Counted from the stretch's first letter, positions 52,469-61,602 are shown. The stretch: DNA of 64,000 nt from Amycolatopsis vastitatis (GCF_002234595.1 NZ_NMUL01000039.1:1-64000), one strand, 5' to 3'. Translations and numbers: made by a program. The notes: a model not told the origin generated them from the letters alone.

Positions 52469-53695
52469 CCCCGAAGCCCGCCGGGCCGCGAGGGCCGCGA
52501 TGACGCGGGGCAGGCCCGCCGGGTGGAGCGGGTCGACGCCGGTCAGGTCGCGGACCCGGCGGAGGCGGTAGTCGACCGTGTTCGGGTGGACGTGCAGCCG
52601 CGTTGCCGTTCGGCGGCGATTCGTGTCGAGGACCAGGTAGGTCGCCAGGGTCTCGACGAGTTCGGGGTGCGCGTCGAGCGGAGCGAGCAATGCCGCGAGC
52701 CGGTCACGGGCCGCGCCCGGGCGGGTCAGCTGGTACTCGACCAGGACGTCGTCGAGGCGGTAGAGGCCCGGTTCGCGGCCGAACCAGCGGAGCACGTCCA
52801 GGACGTCCGCGGTCTGCGCGGCCACCTCGCGGACCTCCTCCGGCGCCGCGGTGTCCGCCGCGGCGAGCACGGCCACGCCGGCCGCCTGGCCGGCCGTGTG
52901 CAGCAGTTGCCGCCATTCGGCGACGTCGGCCCATCGCCCGGCCAAGGGCAGCAGGACGAGCCCGCCGGGGCCGTCGAGCGACGCGAGCACACCGTCGCCG
53001 CAGCACCGTTCGAACGCCGCGAGGAAGCGGCGGAGCTTGCGGCGGACGGCGATTCCGGTGTCCACGTCCGGGGACTCCTCGTCGGCGTGCGGCCCGAGCT
53101 CGACGCTCAGGACGAGGTACCGCGCCGGCAGGGCGATCCCGGCGCTGCGGGCGACGACGTCGACCGGGCCGCCGTCGACGAGCACCGACAGCAGCGTCCG
53201 GCGCGCAGTGTGCTCCTGGCCGACCTTCGTGCGCAGCTCCTCGAGGTAGCCGCGGGTGACCGCGCCGGTGACGGTGCCGGCGAACGCGAGCACCCGGTCC
53301 GCGACTTCGAGAAGATCGGCGACGTCCGCGCTGCTCGCCGAAGCAGAGCCGACGGCGAAGATCTCCCGCGCGCCGACGTGGTACGCGGTCAGCACGGCCT
53401 CCAGCGGGAAGCCCTCCTCGGCGCGGCGGACCGCGGACGCGCCGATCTGCCGCAGCTCGGCGGCGTTGAGCTCGCGGTCCTCGCGCAGGCTCCGCGCGAA
53501 CGCCCGAACCACCTGCCGGGCGATGCCCGCGATGTCGCCGGCCAGCTCCTCCACCGGCAGTCGCCGGTAATCGGCGACCTCGGCCTGGATGCGCGTGAGA
53601 ACCCGGGAGACGAGTTCGGGCTCCTCCCGGGTGAGCCGCTCGTGCACGCGCTGTCCGCCGAGGGCGAGGTCCCCGCCACGCTTGTGCTCCGTCAC
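52454..53695 (-). CDS. PucR/CdaR-type transcriptional regulator
   Basis: A 413-residue regulator. An N-terminal helical region (about 10-160) resembles the RsbRD/PucR N-terminus, a GGDEF-like middle region follows, and the C-terminal HTH_30 domain has TATRLHVHPNTVDYRLRRV. Such proteins often activate a neighbouring catabolic or secretion gene. The GTG at 53695 is preceded by GGGGGA with good spacing; the same frame stays open upstream but overlaps the divergent SGNH gene's leader. Confidence 0.82.
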   Translation of the reverse strand: MTEHKRGGDLALGGQRVHERLTREEPELVSRVLTRIQAEVADYRRLPVEELAGDIAGIARQVVRAFARSLREDRELNAAELRQIGASAVRRAEEGFPLEAVLTAYHVGAREIFAVGSASASSADVADLLEVADRVLAFAGTVTGAVTRGYLEELRTKVGQEHTARRTLLSVLVDGGPVDVVARSAGIALPARYLVLSVELGPHADEESPDVDTGIAVRRKLRRFLAAFERCCGDGVLASLDGPGGLVLLPLAGRWADVAEWRQLLHTAGQAAGVAVLAAADTAAPEEVREVAAQTADVLDVLRWFGREPGLYRLDDVLVEYQLTRPGAARDRLAALLAPLDAHPELVETLATYLVLDTNRRRTATRLHVHPNTVDYRLRRVRDLTGVDPLHPAGLPRVIAALAARRASGSRRA

Positions 53696-53800
53696 AACCG
53701 ATCCCCCCGTTCTCTGCACGGATTCCCAGTCAATCCGGCCACGCTGCGTGCCGATGGTGTCACGGAAGCCAATCATCGGCACAACGTCAAGGAGGACGGC

Positions 53801-54652
53801 GTGCGAGTGAGAACGACGGCGGTCATCGCGATCATGGTCACCGCGCTGGCGAGCGCGACGGCGGGCACGGCGACGGCGGGGACGGGCGGGGAGTACGTGG
53901 CGCTGGGCGATTCGGCGGCGGCCGGGCCGCTGATCCCGCCACCGGACCTCTCCTCTCCCGGCTGCCTCCGGTCGCTGCTCGACTACCCGCACGTCGCCGC
54001 GAAGGAGCTCGGCGTGCCGCTCGAAGACGTCACGTGCTCCGGCGCGACGACCGCGGACATGACCGCGCCGCAGCAGACGTCGGCCGGCCCGGTGCCGCCG
54101 CAGCTGGACGCGCTGAGCGCGCAGACCCGGATCGTGACGTTGACGATCGGCGGCAACGACGTCGGCCTGGTCGGTGCGGCGACGAGCTGCATCAACCTGC
54201 TTCCCGGGATCGTTCCGGACTGCGTCGACCGGTTCACCGCCGGCGGCCACGACCAGCTGGCCGAGAAGATCGCCGCGTTCGAGCCGGTGTGGGGCGCGCT
54301 GCTGGACGCGATCCACGCGCACGCGCCGAACGCCGACGTCCACGTCGCCGGGTACGGGACGTACCTGCGGCACAACGGGTGCTGGCCGATCGCGCCGCTC
54401 ACCCCGCGCGACGCGAACTACATCCAGGGCAGCATCGACAAGACGAACGCGGCACTGGCCCGTCAGGCCGCCGCGCACAACGCTCACTACGTCGACGTGC
54501 GGACGGCTTCGATCGGGCACGACGTCTGCAAGGCGCCCGGTGTGAAGTGGTTCGAGAGCCTGATCCCGACGTCGGTCGCGGCGCCGCTGCACCCGAACGC
54601 CGACGGCATGGCCGCCATCGGCGGCTTGGTCGCCTCTTCGGTCAGCGGGTGA
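53801..54652 (+). CDS. Secreted SGNH/GDSL esterase
   Basis: A 283-residue exported lipase/esterase. The signal peptide ends near TATAGTGG (about residue 28). Block I is YVALGDSAAAG with nucleophile Ser38, then a GGND block III, and block V HPNADG with His264. Cys residues paired as in Streptomyces SGNH lipases suggest disulfides. It probably cleaves acyl esters outside the cell. The start is the GTG at 53801 after GGAGG (5 nt); GTG 53807 is an alternative. It is divergent from the PucR-type regulator. Confidence 0.88.
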   Translation: MRVRTTAVIAIMVTALASATAGTATAGTGGEYVALGDSAAAGPLIPPPDLSSPGCLRSLLDYPHVAAKELGVPLEDVTCSGATTADMTAPQQTSAGPVPPQLDALSAQTRIVTLTIGGNDVGLVGAATSCINLLPGIVPDCVDRFTAGGHDQLAEKIAAFEPVWGALLDAIHAHAPNADVHVAGYGTYLRHNGCWPIAPLTPRDANYIQGSIDKTNAALARQAAAHNAHYVDVRTASIGHDVCKAPGVKWFESLIPTSVAAPLHPNADGMAAIGGLVASSVSG

Positions 54653-55160
54653 AGTCCCAGCGGCTGGCGCCGTAGGGTTCGGCGGTGGCGACGCCGATGG
54701 CGTGGTGCAGCGCGAGCCGGTACAGGTGCCAGGGCGCCGGCCCGGCGGTCGGTGCCATGAACGGGGCGGTGAACCCCTCGTCCATCACCGTCGCGGGCCA
54801 GCCGCCCTCGCCGTAGACGGCCGCGACTCGCTCCAGGGTCGCGGCATCGGTGACGCGGCGGGCCTCGCCTTCCATCGTGACGTCGAGGCCGCGCAGCCGC
54901 ACCGACACGGTGCACGCCGGGTTCGCCGCCAGGTTGCGGGCCCGGCGCGTGCCCGGCCCGCTCACGAAATACAGGGTGTCGTCCACCCAGATGGCTCCGA
55001 CGCCCGCGGCGTGCGGCCGCCCGTCGGGACGGACGGTCCCGACGAAGAACGTCAGGTTCTCGTGCGGCGTCTGGGTGGCGAGGAGGTCGCGCGCCCTGCT
55101 CCACGGCATCGTCGCGAGGCCGGACCGGTCGAGGTTCTTGGTTTCGGTGGCTTCAGTCAT
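54642..55160 (-). CDS. PNPOx-like split-barrel flavin/F420 protein
   Basis: A 172-residue pyridoxamine-phosphate-oxidase-like barrel. HENLTFFVGTVRPDGRPHAA and DDTLYFVSGPGTRRARNL cover the cofactor phosphate contacts; whether FMN or F420 binds cannot be told. It is the last gene of the five-gene carotenoid-oxygenase operon, joined by an ATGA overlap to the LLM gene. Its end overlaps the convergent SGNH gene by 11 bp. Confidence 0.82.
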   Translation of the reverse strand: MTEATETKNLDRSGLATMPWSRARDLLATQTPHENLTFFVGTVRPDGRPHAAGVGAIWVDDTLYFVSGPGTRRARNLAANPACTVSVRLRGLDVTMEGEARRVTDAATLERVAAVYGEGGWPATVMDEGFTAPFMAPTAGPAPWHLYRLALHHAIGVATAEPYGASRWDFTR

Positions 55161-56146
55161 GCCCACGCGTCGAACGGGACGGCGGCGGATCGACACGCCG
55201 CGAGAGTTTTCGCGCCGCCGGGGTCGTCGTCGCTCGTGGCCGGGACGATCGCCAGCTCGTCGATGCCCGCCGCGGCGTACTCGGCGGCCTTCACGGCGAT
55301 CTCGGCGCGGGACCCGAGCAACCCGACCGCGGCGATGGCCTCGACCGGCACCGCGGCCAGGAGTTCGCGCGGGTGCGGGCGGGTGCGCGCGAAGTCGACG
55401 AGGGCGCCGAAGCCTTCGGCGCGGAACATGTCGGCGTAGCCGGGCGCTGCGAGGTAGCCGACGACGCCGCGGCGAAGCTGTTCGACCTCGGCGGGGCCCG
55501 GATCGGCCGCACCGACCACCCAGGCAGCGACCGGCGGCGGCGTGCTGTCAATGCGCGAAGCGGCTTCGCGCAGTCCACGGACCAGCGTCGCCGCGGCCGC
55601 CGGACTGACCAGGTTGACGACCATCCGGTCGGCGTGCCGCGCGGCGACGTCGAGGGCGCGCGGGCCGAAGGCGGCGATCGTCAAAGGCGACTTCGGGGCG
55701 GCCAGCCGCAACCGGTAACCGGTCGAGCCGGCGACCTTGCCGTCCACAGTGGACTTCTCGCCGCCGAGAAGCTGCCGGACCGCGATCGCGGACTCCGCCA
55801 GCGCCGTGACCGCCCGGTCCCGCGAACGGCCGTGCCAGGCCCGCACCACGATGTCGCTGGACGTCCCCAAAGCGACCCCGGTCGACCGGCCCGTCAGCGC
55901 CGCCACCGACGCGACGCCCATGGCGATCGTCGCCGGGTCCCGCACGGTCACCGCCAGCGGGCCGAAGGTGAGGGAAATCCGCGAGGTCGCCGCGCCGATC
56001 GCCGTGCCGAGCGCGAAGGCGTCCCACGTCGCCATCTCGCCGATCCACAGCTCCGGGTACCCGGCGGCCTCGGCGGCGCGGGCGGTTTCCAGCGCCTCCT
56101 CCGGCGGGCGGTCCTGCCAGAGGCCCAGCGACACCGAAAGCTTCAT
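55157..56146 (-). CDS. LLM-class (luciferase-like) F420- or FMN-dependent oxidoreductase
   Basis: A 329-residue luciferase-like TIM barrel. MKLSVSLGLWQDRPPEE opens the barrel, GAATSRISLTFGPL is the typical second-strand block, and ARHADRMVVNLVSP is near residue 165. Actinobacterial members of this length usually use F420. The start at ATG 56146 gives an ATGA overlap with the thiolase gene. It may oxidise or reduce an intermediate of the pathway encoded by the operon. Confidence 0.87.
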   Translation of the reverse strand: MKLSVSLGLWQDRPPEEALETARAAEAAGYPELWIGEMATWDAFALGTAIGAATSRISLTFGPLAVTVRDPATIAMGVASVAALTGRSTGVALGTSSDIVVRAWHGRSRDRAVTALAESAIAVRQLLGGEKSTVDGKVAGSTGYRLRLAAPKSPLTIAAFGPRALDVAARHADRMVVNLVSPAAAATLVRGLREAASRIDSTPPPVAAWVVGAADPGPAEVEQLRRGVVGYLAAPGYADMFRAEGFGALVDFARTRPHPRELLAAVPVEAIAAVGLLGSRAEIAVKAAEYAAAGIDELAIVPATSDDDPGGAKTLAACRSAAVPFDAWA

Positions 56147-57336
56147 GCGGCGGCCTGCACGATCATGGTGACCACTGTGGTGAACGAGCCGCCGACGTTC
56201 AACGTCAACGCCGTCCGCGCGCCGCCGACCTGCGTTTCGCCGGCCGTGCCCGAGACCTGCCGGGCCGCGTCGCGCAGCATGCGGACACCGGTCGCGCCGA
56301 CCGGGTGACCGAGGCCGATCAGGCCGCCGCCCGGGTTGATCCCGGCCGCGTCGAGGCCGCCGCCGTCGATGAACCGGCCGCCGTCGCCGGGTGGTGCCGC
56401 GCCGAGGTGCTCCAGCGCGACCAGGCCGGTGATGGTGAAGCAGTCGTGCAGTTCGACGACGTCGAGCGCGTCGGGGCCGGGCACGCCGGCTCGCCGGTAG
56501 GCGTCGACGACGGCGCCGCGCAGGTGCGGGAACAGGTACTCGCCGCCGGAAGCGATCTTCGGCGCGAGGCCGATGTGCGCGGTGCGGTGCCCGAAGCCCG
56601 CGATGCGCGGGAACCCGCCGCCGAGCCGTTCGGCGAACGCGGGCGAGGCCAGCAGGACCGCCGCGGCGCCGTCGGTGATCCGGCCGCAGTCCTGTTTGCG
56701 CAAGCCGCCCTCGATGACGGGGTTGAGCTCGTCGTCGGGCCCGAACGCGCCCGCCGGGAAACGCCAGTCGCGGGCCTGGGCCAGCGGGTTCAGCGTCGCC
56801 CGGGCGAAGGCGTGCTCGGCGAACAGCCCGAGGTGCCCGGGATCGAGTCCATAACGTGAGTCGTACGCGGAAGCGACGTCCGCGAACAGCGCGGGCCACG
56901 GGAACTTCGCGGCGACGGCCTCATGCCCGGCCCACGCGGCGGATCCGAGGTGCTCGGCGGCCCGCTGCCCGTCGACGTTGCGCATCAGCTCGACCCCGAT
57001 GACCAGCGCCAGGTCGTACCGGCCGGCTTCGAGGTCCGCGCACGCGGCGAGCACGGCGGTGCTGCCGGACGCGCACGCGGCTTCGTGCCGGGTCGACGGC
57101 ACTCCGTCCAGCTCCGGGACGGCCGCCACCAGCAGCCCGCCGAGCTGGGCCTGGCCGGTGAACAGCTCCGCCGCGAGGTTTCCGACGTGCGCGACTTCGA
57201 CGTCTTCGGCCGCGACACCGGCGTCCGCGAGAGCCGCGGGCACGACCTCGGCGAACAGCTCGAGGATCCCGCGCCCTTCCTTCGTGAAGTTGCGCGCGAA
57301 GTCGGTCTGTGCCCCGCCCAGCACGAACACCGTCAT
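56143..57336 (-). CDS. SCP-x-type thiolase
   Basis: A 397-residue thiolase-superfamily protein. The active-site Cys88 is in EAACASGSTAV, and the HDCFTITGLVALE and GLGHPVGATG blocks are typical of the SCP-x/lipid-transfer-protein thiolase branch. This branch cleaves branched or steroid-type beta-keto acyl-CoAs, or catalyses retro-aldol steps. It lies between the acyl-CoA ligase and the LLM gene; a CoA-dependent chain shortening of a cleaved terpenoid or aromatic substrate is a natural reading. Confidence 0.88.
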   Translation of the reverse strand: MTVFVLGGAQTDFARNFTKEGRGILELFAEVVPAALADAGVAAEDVEVAHVGNLAAELFTGQAQLGGLLVAAVPELDGVPSTRHEAACASGSTAVLAACADLEAGRYDLALVIGVELMRNVDGQRAAEHLGSAAWAGHEAVAAKFPWPALFADVASAYDSRYGLDPGHLGLFAEHAFARATLNPLAQARDWRFPAGAFGPDDELNPVIEGGLRKQDCGRITDGAAAVLLASPAFAERLGGGFPRIAGFGHRTAHIGLAPKIASGGEYLFPHLRGAVVDAYRRAGVPGPDALDVVELHDCFTITGLVALEHLGAAPPGDGGRFIDGGGLDAAGINPGGGLIGLGHPVGATGVRMLRDAARQVSGTAGETQVGGARTALTLNVGGSFTTVVTMIVQAAA

Positions 57337-57340
57337 GACC

Positions 57341-59050
57341 TCACCCCAGGCTTTCCCGCAGCTGCCGCTTGAGGATCTTCCCCACCGGGTTGCGGGGAAG
57401 CGCGTCCGCGTATTCGAGCCGTTCCGGCAGCTTGAACGCGGCCACCTTGCGCTCCCGCAGGTACGCGACCAGCTCCTCCAGCGTCGGCTTGCGCGCGCCG
57501 GGCACGACGACCGCGCACACCCGCTCCCCCATGACGTCGTCGGGCACGCCGACGACGCCCACGTCGGCGACGTCCGGGTGGCCGGCCAGCAGGCCCTCGA
57601 CTTCGGCCGGCGAGATGTTCATGCCGCCGCGGATCACGAGGTCCTTCATCCGGTCGACGTAGCGCAGGAACTCCCCGCGCTCGCCGGCGATCTCGAAGAC
57701 GTCGCCGGTGCGGAAGTGCCCGTCGTCGTCGAACGCCGACGTGTCGAGCGGCTCGCCCATCTCCCGGAGATAACCGGCGAACACCGTCGGCCCGGCGATG
57801 TGCAGCTCGCCGGGGTGCCCGGGTTCGGTCACCCGCTCACCGGTGACCGGGTCGTGCAGCCGCACCGACGTCCAGCCGGCGACGGGCGTCGACCAGGTGA
57901 CGGCGGAGGCGTAGTTCGGGAAGTAGCTCGCGCGCTGGTCCGGGTCCGGGATGTCCACCGGACCGGACAGCAGCGCGGTGCCCTCGTTGGAGCCGAAGAA
58001 GTTGATGATGTCGATGCCGTACCGCTGCGCCCAGGTGCGCACCAGCCACGGCGAGAGCGGGGCCGAGCCGGACCCGATCTTCCGCAGCGCGGAAATGTCC
58101 ACTCCGGACAGTACTTTTTGGGACAGCACTGTTTCGTTGCGCAGCAGCATGGTCAGCAACGCCGGTGGCGCGAGCGTGTAGGTCACCCGCTCGGCCGCGA
58201 GCTGCCCCAGGAACACCGGCAGGTCGAACGGGTGGTGCGGGACGAACACGGCGCCGGTCAGCAGCCACGGCAGGAACATCCCGCCGATGCCGGCCATGTT
58301 CGTCATGGGGAACGGCGAGAGCAGGACGTCGTCGCGGGTCATCCCGGCGGCCTGGACGCAGCCGGCGGCCGTCGCCAGCCAGTCCCCGTGGCAGCGGGGG
58401 ACCGCCTTCGGCTCGGCTTCGGTGCCGGACGTCCAGCAGATCGTCACGCAGTCGTCGACGTCGGTCTCGAGCGCGGACAGGTACTCGTCCAAAGCGGACT
58501 TCCCGGCTTCGGACAGCGGATCTTCGGGCCAGGCCAGGGCGCCGGCCGGTTCGTCGTCCCCCCTGGCGACGACGAACCGGACCGACGGCGCCGAAGCGCC
58601 TAGCCCAAGGGCCGCCCCGGCGAGCTCGTGCTCGCCGTATCTGGATGCGGTCACCACTCCCGCGGACCCGGTGCGCCGGCACATCGGGCCCAGCTCGTGC
58701 TCCCGGTAGGACACCGGGAACGGGGTGACGATCGCGCCGATCCGCACGATCGCGAGGAACGCCTGGACCAGGGCCGAGCAGTTCGGCAGCTGCACGGCCA
58801 CGACGTCACCTGCTCGCACCCCTCTGGCGAGCAGGAACGCGGCCAGGACGTCGACGCGTTCGTCGAGCCGGTTCCAGGTCCACCGCACCGGGTCGCGTCC
58901 GACCAGTGCGGTGGTGTTCGGTGGATCGACCAGCGCGAGACCCTCCGGGTCGGCACTGACCCGCTCCTTCACGAGCTGGTCGATCGTCTCCGCGCTCCAC
59001 CATCCCCGCGCCCGGAAGTCCCGGGCGCGACCCTCTCGATGGCATCTCAT
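57341..59050 (-). CDS. AMP-binding acyl-CoA synthetase
   Basis: A 569-residue adenylate-forming ligase. The P-loop-like A3 motif is TICWTSGTEAEPKAV (about residue 210), A5 is FFGSNEGT, A7 is GHFRTGDV, A8 is MKDLVIRGGMNI, and the catalytic Lys is in PVGKILKRQLR near the C-terminus. It would convert a carboxylic acid into its CoA thioester, probably an acid arising from the aldehyde released by the carotenoid-type oxygenase. ATGA overlap with that oxygenase fixes the start at 59050. Confidence 0.9.
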   Translation of the reverse strand: MRCHREGRARDFRARGWWSAETIDQLVKERVSADPEGLALVDPPNTTALVGRDPVRWTWNRLDERVDVLAAFLLARGVRAGDVVAVQLPNCSALVQAFLAIVRIGAIVTPFPVSYREHELGPMCRRTGSAGVVTASRYGEHELAGAALGLGASAPSVRFVVARGDDEPAGALAWPEDPLSEAGKSALDEYLSALETDVDDCVTICWTSGTEAEPKAVPRCHGDWLATAAGCVQAAGMTRDDVLLSPFPMTNMAGIGGMFLPWLLTGAVFVPHHPFDLPVFLGQLAAERVTYTLAPPALLTMLLRNETVLSQKVLSGVDISALRKIGSGSAPLSPWLVRTWAQRYGIDIINFFGSNEGTALLSGPVDIPDPDQRASYFPNYASAVTWSTPVAGWTSVRLHDPVTGERVTEPGHPGELHIAGPTVFAGYLREMGEPLDTSAFDDDGHFRTGDVFEIAGERGEFLRYVDRMKDLVIRGGMNISPAEVEGLLAGHPDVADVGVVGVPDDVMGERVCAVVVPGARKPTLEELVAYLRERKVAAFKLPERLEYADALPRNPVGKILKRQLRESLG

Positions 59051-60519
59051 GAGCGGAGGTTTTCCAGCTGGTCCGCCCGGACCCAGGTCGCGTGAAAACC
59101 GAGCGGGACACGCTGGGGAAGCAGGACCCTGGCCACGGGTCCGGCAGCGAGATCGGTGGCGTCGAAGATGTCCAGTTCCGAGCGTCCCTCACGCTCGTCC
59201 TGCACGAACGTCACCAGATAACCGTCCGCCGAATCGACGGGTGCTCCTTCGCGGGGTGCGAACGGAGCCTCACTGCCCCACCGGCCGGGACCGAACCGGT
59301 ATTCGGTCTTGTTGCCGGCAAGATTGTCGTGGCGCACCAGCCCGTCGAACTTCAGCGTCGATTCGGGCGAGATGTGCACCGTGTAGGAGTACCGGTTCCG
59401 CCTGCCGACGCCGCGGGCGTCGACGGTCGGGAACTCGGTGTTGCCGTCGTCGAGCGGCGTCTCGCGGCAGGCACCGGTCCGCAGGTCGAAGCGGTAGCGG
59501 TGCAGCTGGGCGTCGAGCCGCAGATAGGAGAGCATTTTCGCCAGCGGGGTGTGCGCGTCGGCTCGCGGCTGCGGGCGCTGCACGCGGCAGACGTCGAGGA
59601 CGACCTCGTCGCCGTCCTCCCAGGCGTTGACGACGTGGTAGATGTAGCACGGGCTCGCTTCGAACCACCGGATCTGGCTACCGTCTCCGTAGCGTGGCAT
59701 GACGCCGAAGCGGCTCGGCATCGAGCGGTCGAAGTGCAGCTTGTGACGGCCCTGCTCCGCCGCCTGCAGGTCCTGGACCAGCGGCAGGTCCATCAGCACC
59801 GCGTAGTGCTCGGTGATGGCCATGTCGTGCGGCAGGCGCGGGCCCGGCAGCTCGATCTCGGTGGTGTTCACGACCCGGCCGTCCGCGCTGATCACGCCGT
59901 ACCGCAGGTACGGCGGGCGCGGCCCGTAGTCGAACCAGAACAGCTCGCCGGTGGTCTCGTCGACCTTGGGGTGGGCCATCATGTCGCCGACCAGCGTGCC
60001 GAGGAAGTCCTCGGCGCCCAGCGTCTCGAGCGACAGCGGGTCGACCGCGTACGGCGAGCCGCACAGGTACCAGGTGGCGAGGATCCGGCCGCGGTGGAAG
60101 ACGACGTCGGTGTTGGCGTTGTCCTTGAGCCCCAGGCCGTGGGAGTTGCCGAACGGGTTGTCCGCCGGGTTCTCCATGACGCCGGTCCAGAGCGCCTTGC
60201 CCGCCGCGGACTCGGCCTCGAAGGCCTTCGTGCGGATCCAGCGGTTGCGGTAGCGGGCCTTGCCGTTCTCCAGGTGGACGGCGTGGATCATGCCGTCGCC
60301 GTCGAACCAGTGGTAGCGGCCTTCCGGGGCGAACCGCGGGTTCGGGCCGTTGCGCAGGTAGACGCCGTTGAGGTCCTTCGGGATCTCGCCGATGACCCGC
60401 AGGTCTTCCGCGTCGATCTCGGTGCCGACCGGGGCGTAGACGCCGAGCAGGTAGGGGTTCGCCTCGTCGGTGTCCGCCGTCCTGGCCACCATCAGCGGCT
60501 GTTCGGAGGTCCTGGTCAT
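59047..60519 (-). CDS. Carotenoid-cleavage-type (RPE65 family) dioxygenase
   Basis: A 490-residue non-heme iron dioxygenase with a seven-bladed propeller. The four iron-ligand histidines are visible as His183 (MMAHPKVDE), His231 (LPHDMAI), His295 (IYHVVNAWE) and His476 (LGFHATWV). The family cleaves C=C bonds of carotenoids, apocarotenoids or stilbenes to aldehydes or ketones. No carotenoid synthesis genes are nearby, so a catabolic or apocarotenoid substrate is more likely. It is the first gene of the operon; AGGGAG precedes the ATG. The promoter is at 60556-60584. Confidence 0.9.
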   Translation of the reverse strand: MTRTSEQPLMVARTADTDEANPYLLGVYAPVGTEIDAEDLRVIGEIPKDLNGVYLRNGPNPRFAPEGRYHWFDGDGMIHAVHLENGKARYRNRWIRTKAFEAESAAGKALWTGVMENPADNPFGNSHGLGLKDNANTDVVFHRGRILATWYLCGSPYAVDPLSLETLGAEDFLGTLVGDMMAHPKVDETTGELFWFDYGPRPPYLRYGVISADGRVVNTTEIELPGPRLPHDMAITEHYAVLMDLPLVQDLQAAEQGRHKLHFDRSMPSRFGVMPRYGDGSQIRWFEASPCYIYHVVNAWEDGDEVVLDVCRVQRPQPRADAHTPLAKMLSYLRLDAQLHRYRFDLRTGACRETPLDDGNTEFPTVDARGVGRRNRYSYTVHISPESTLKFDGLVRHDNLAGNKTEYRFGPGRWGSEAPFAPREGAPVDSADGYLVTFVQDEREGRSELDIFDATDLAAGPVARVLLPQRVPLGFHATWVRADQLENLRS

Positions 60520-60555
60520 CGGGCTGCTCCCTGGCTGCGCGGGCTGTTGGAGATG

Positions 60556-60584
60556 AGACTATGATTTGTGTACCCAGGTGTCAA
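60556..60584 (-). promoter_or_regulatory. Promoter of the carotenoid-oxygenase operon
   Basis: On the minus strand TTGACA (60584-60579), a 17-bp spacer and TAGTCT (60561-60556) form a near-consensus promoter. A GTACC half-site lies within the spacer, and its inverse GGTAC is 30-odd bp away (60607-60611), suggesting a repressor site for the divergent HxlR protein. Confidence 0.7.
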
Positions 60585-60639
60585 TAGGCTTCTTTTGATG
60601 TAGTCAGGTACGCTTGGGCCGCAGAGAGCAATCGAGGGG

Positions 60640-61602
60640 ATGACAGTGACCGAAGCGACCGCGCACCGCGTCCGACCGGCGGGAGATCCGCTGCGAAGAG
60701 CGCTGGAACTGGTCGGCGACCAGTGGACGCTGCTCATCCTGCAGAGCCTGTTCCTGCGCTTCCGGCGGTACGAGGAGTTGCGCCTGCGGCTCGGCATTTC
60801 CCCGACCGCGCTGTCCGGGCGCCTGCGGGACATGGTGGACGCGGGCATGCTCACCCGCGTGCCGTACCGGGACGCCCGCCGCACGCGGCACGAGTACCGG
60901 CTCACCGAACGCGGCCTGGAGCTGTGGCCGCTGCTGATCTGCATCTGGGCGTGGGAGCGCGAGTGGGTCGAAGGCCGCCGCGAGGTGCTGCCGACGCTGA
61001 TCCACCTCGACTGCGAGCTGGCTACATCAGCGCCCCTCGGCTGCGCCGCCTGCGGGCGCCGCGTCGACGCGCGAGACGTCCGCGCGGAACGCCTCGACAG
61101 CACCGGCGTCGCCGCCGCGACCGCGTCCAAGCGCTTCCGCCGCAAGGACGCCGAATCCCTCGCCGGCGACCCGATGATGTTCTTCCCCGACACCATGGAG
61201 CTGCTCGGCGACCGCTGGTCGACCGGCCTGGTCGTCTCGGCACTGCTCGGCTGCCGGCACTTCTCGGAGTTCGAGCGCGAGCTGGGCATCGGCCCGAGCG
61301 TGCTGTCGGCCCGGCTGAGCAAGCTCGTCGAGGTCGGCGTCCTGCGCACCGGCACGGCGAAGACCCGCACCGACGCCCGCGACTACCGGCTGACGGCGAA
61401 GGGCCTGGCGTTCTTCCCGGCGCTCGCGTTCATCGCCGAGTGGTCACGCGGGTTCGAGGTGGCCGGCCAGGAGCCGGACATCACGCTGCACCACGTCGAA
61501 TGCGGCAACCGGCTGCGGCCGATGCTGCTGTGCGACCACTGCGGCCGCCCGCTGACCCGCACGTCGGTGCAGTTCGGCGGCGTGCCGTCCCCCAAACGCT
61601 GA
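60640..61602 (+). CDS. Tandem HxlR-type regulator with two Cys/His motifs
   Basis: A 320-residue protein made of two HxlR winged-helix domains (about 16-118 and 178-280); typical HxlR proteins have one. Each domain is followed by the same pattern, H-x2-C-x9-C-x2-C-G-R: His122, Cys125, Cys135, Cys138 and His285, Cys288, Cys298, Cys301. These may bind zinc or sense redox state. A single chain with two DNA-binding domains could act like an obligate dimer. It is divergent from the carotenoid-oxygenase operon and is its probable regulator. The start is ATG 60640 or, with better GAGGGG spacing, GTG 60646. Confidence 0.85.
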   Translation: MTVTEATAHRVRPAGDPLRRALELVGDQWTLLILQSLFLRFRRYEELRLRLGISPTALSGRLRDMVDAGMLTRVPYRDARRTRHEYRLTERGLELWPLLICIWAWEREWVEGRREVLPTLIHLDCELATSAPLGCAACGRRVDARDVRAERLDSTGVAAATASKRFRRKDAESLAGDPMMFFPDTMELLGDRWSTGLVVSALLGCRHFSEFERELGIGPSVLSARLSKLVEVGVLRTGTAKTRTDARDYRLTAKGLAFFPALAFIAEWSRGFEVAGQEPDITLHHVECGNRLRPMLLCDHCGRPLTRTSVQFGGVPSPKR

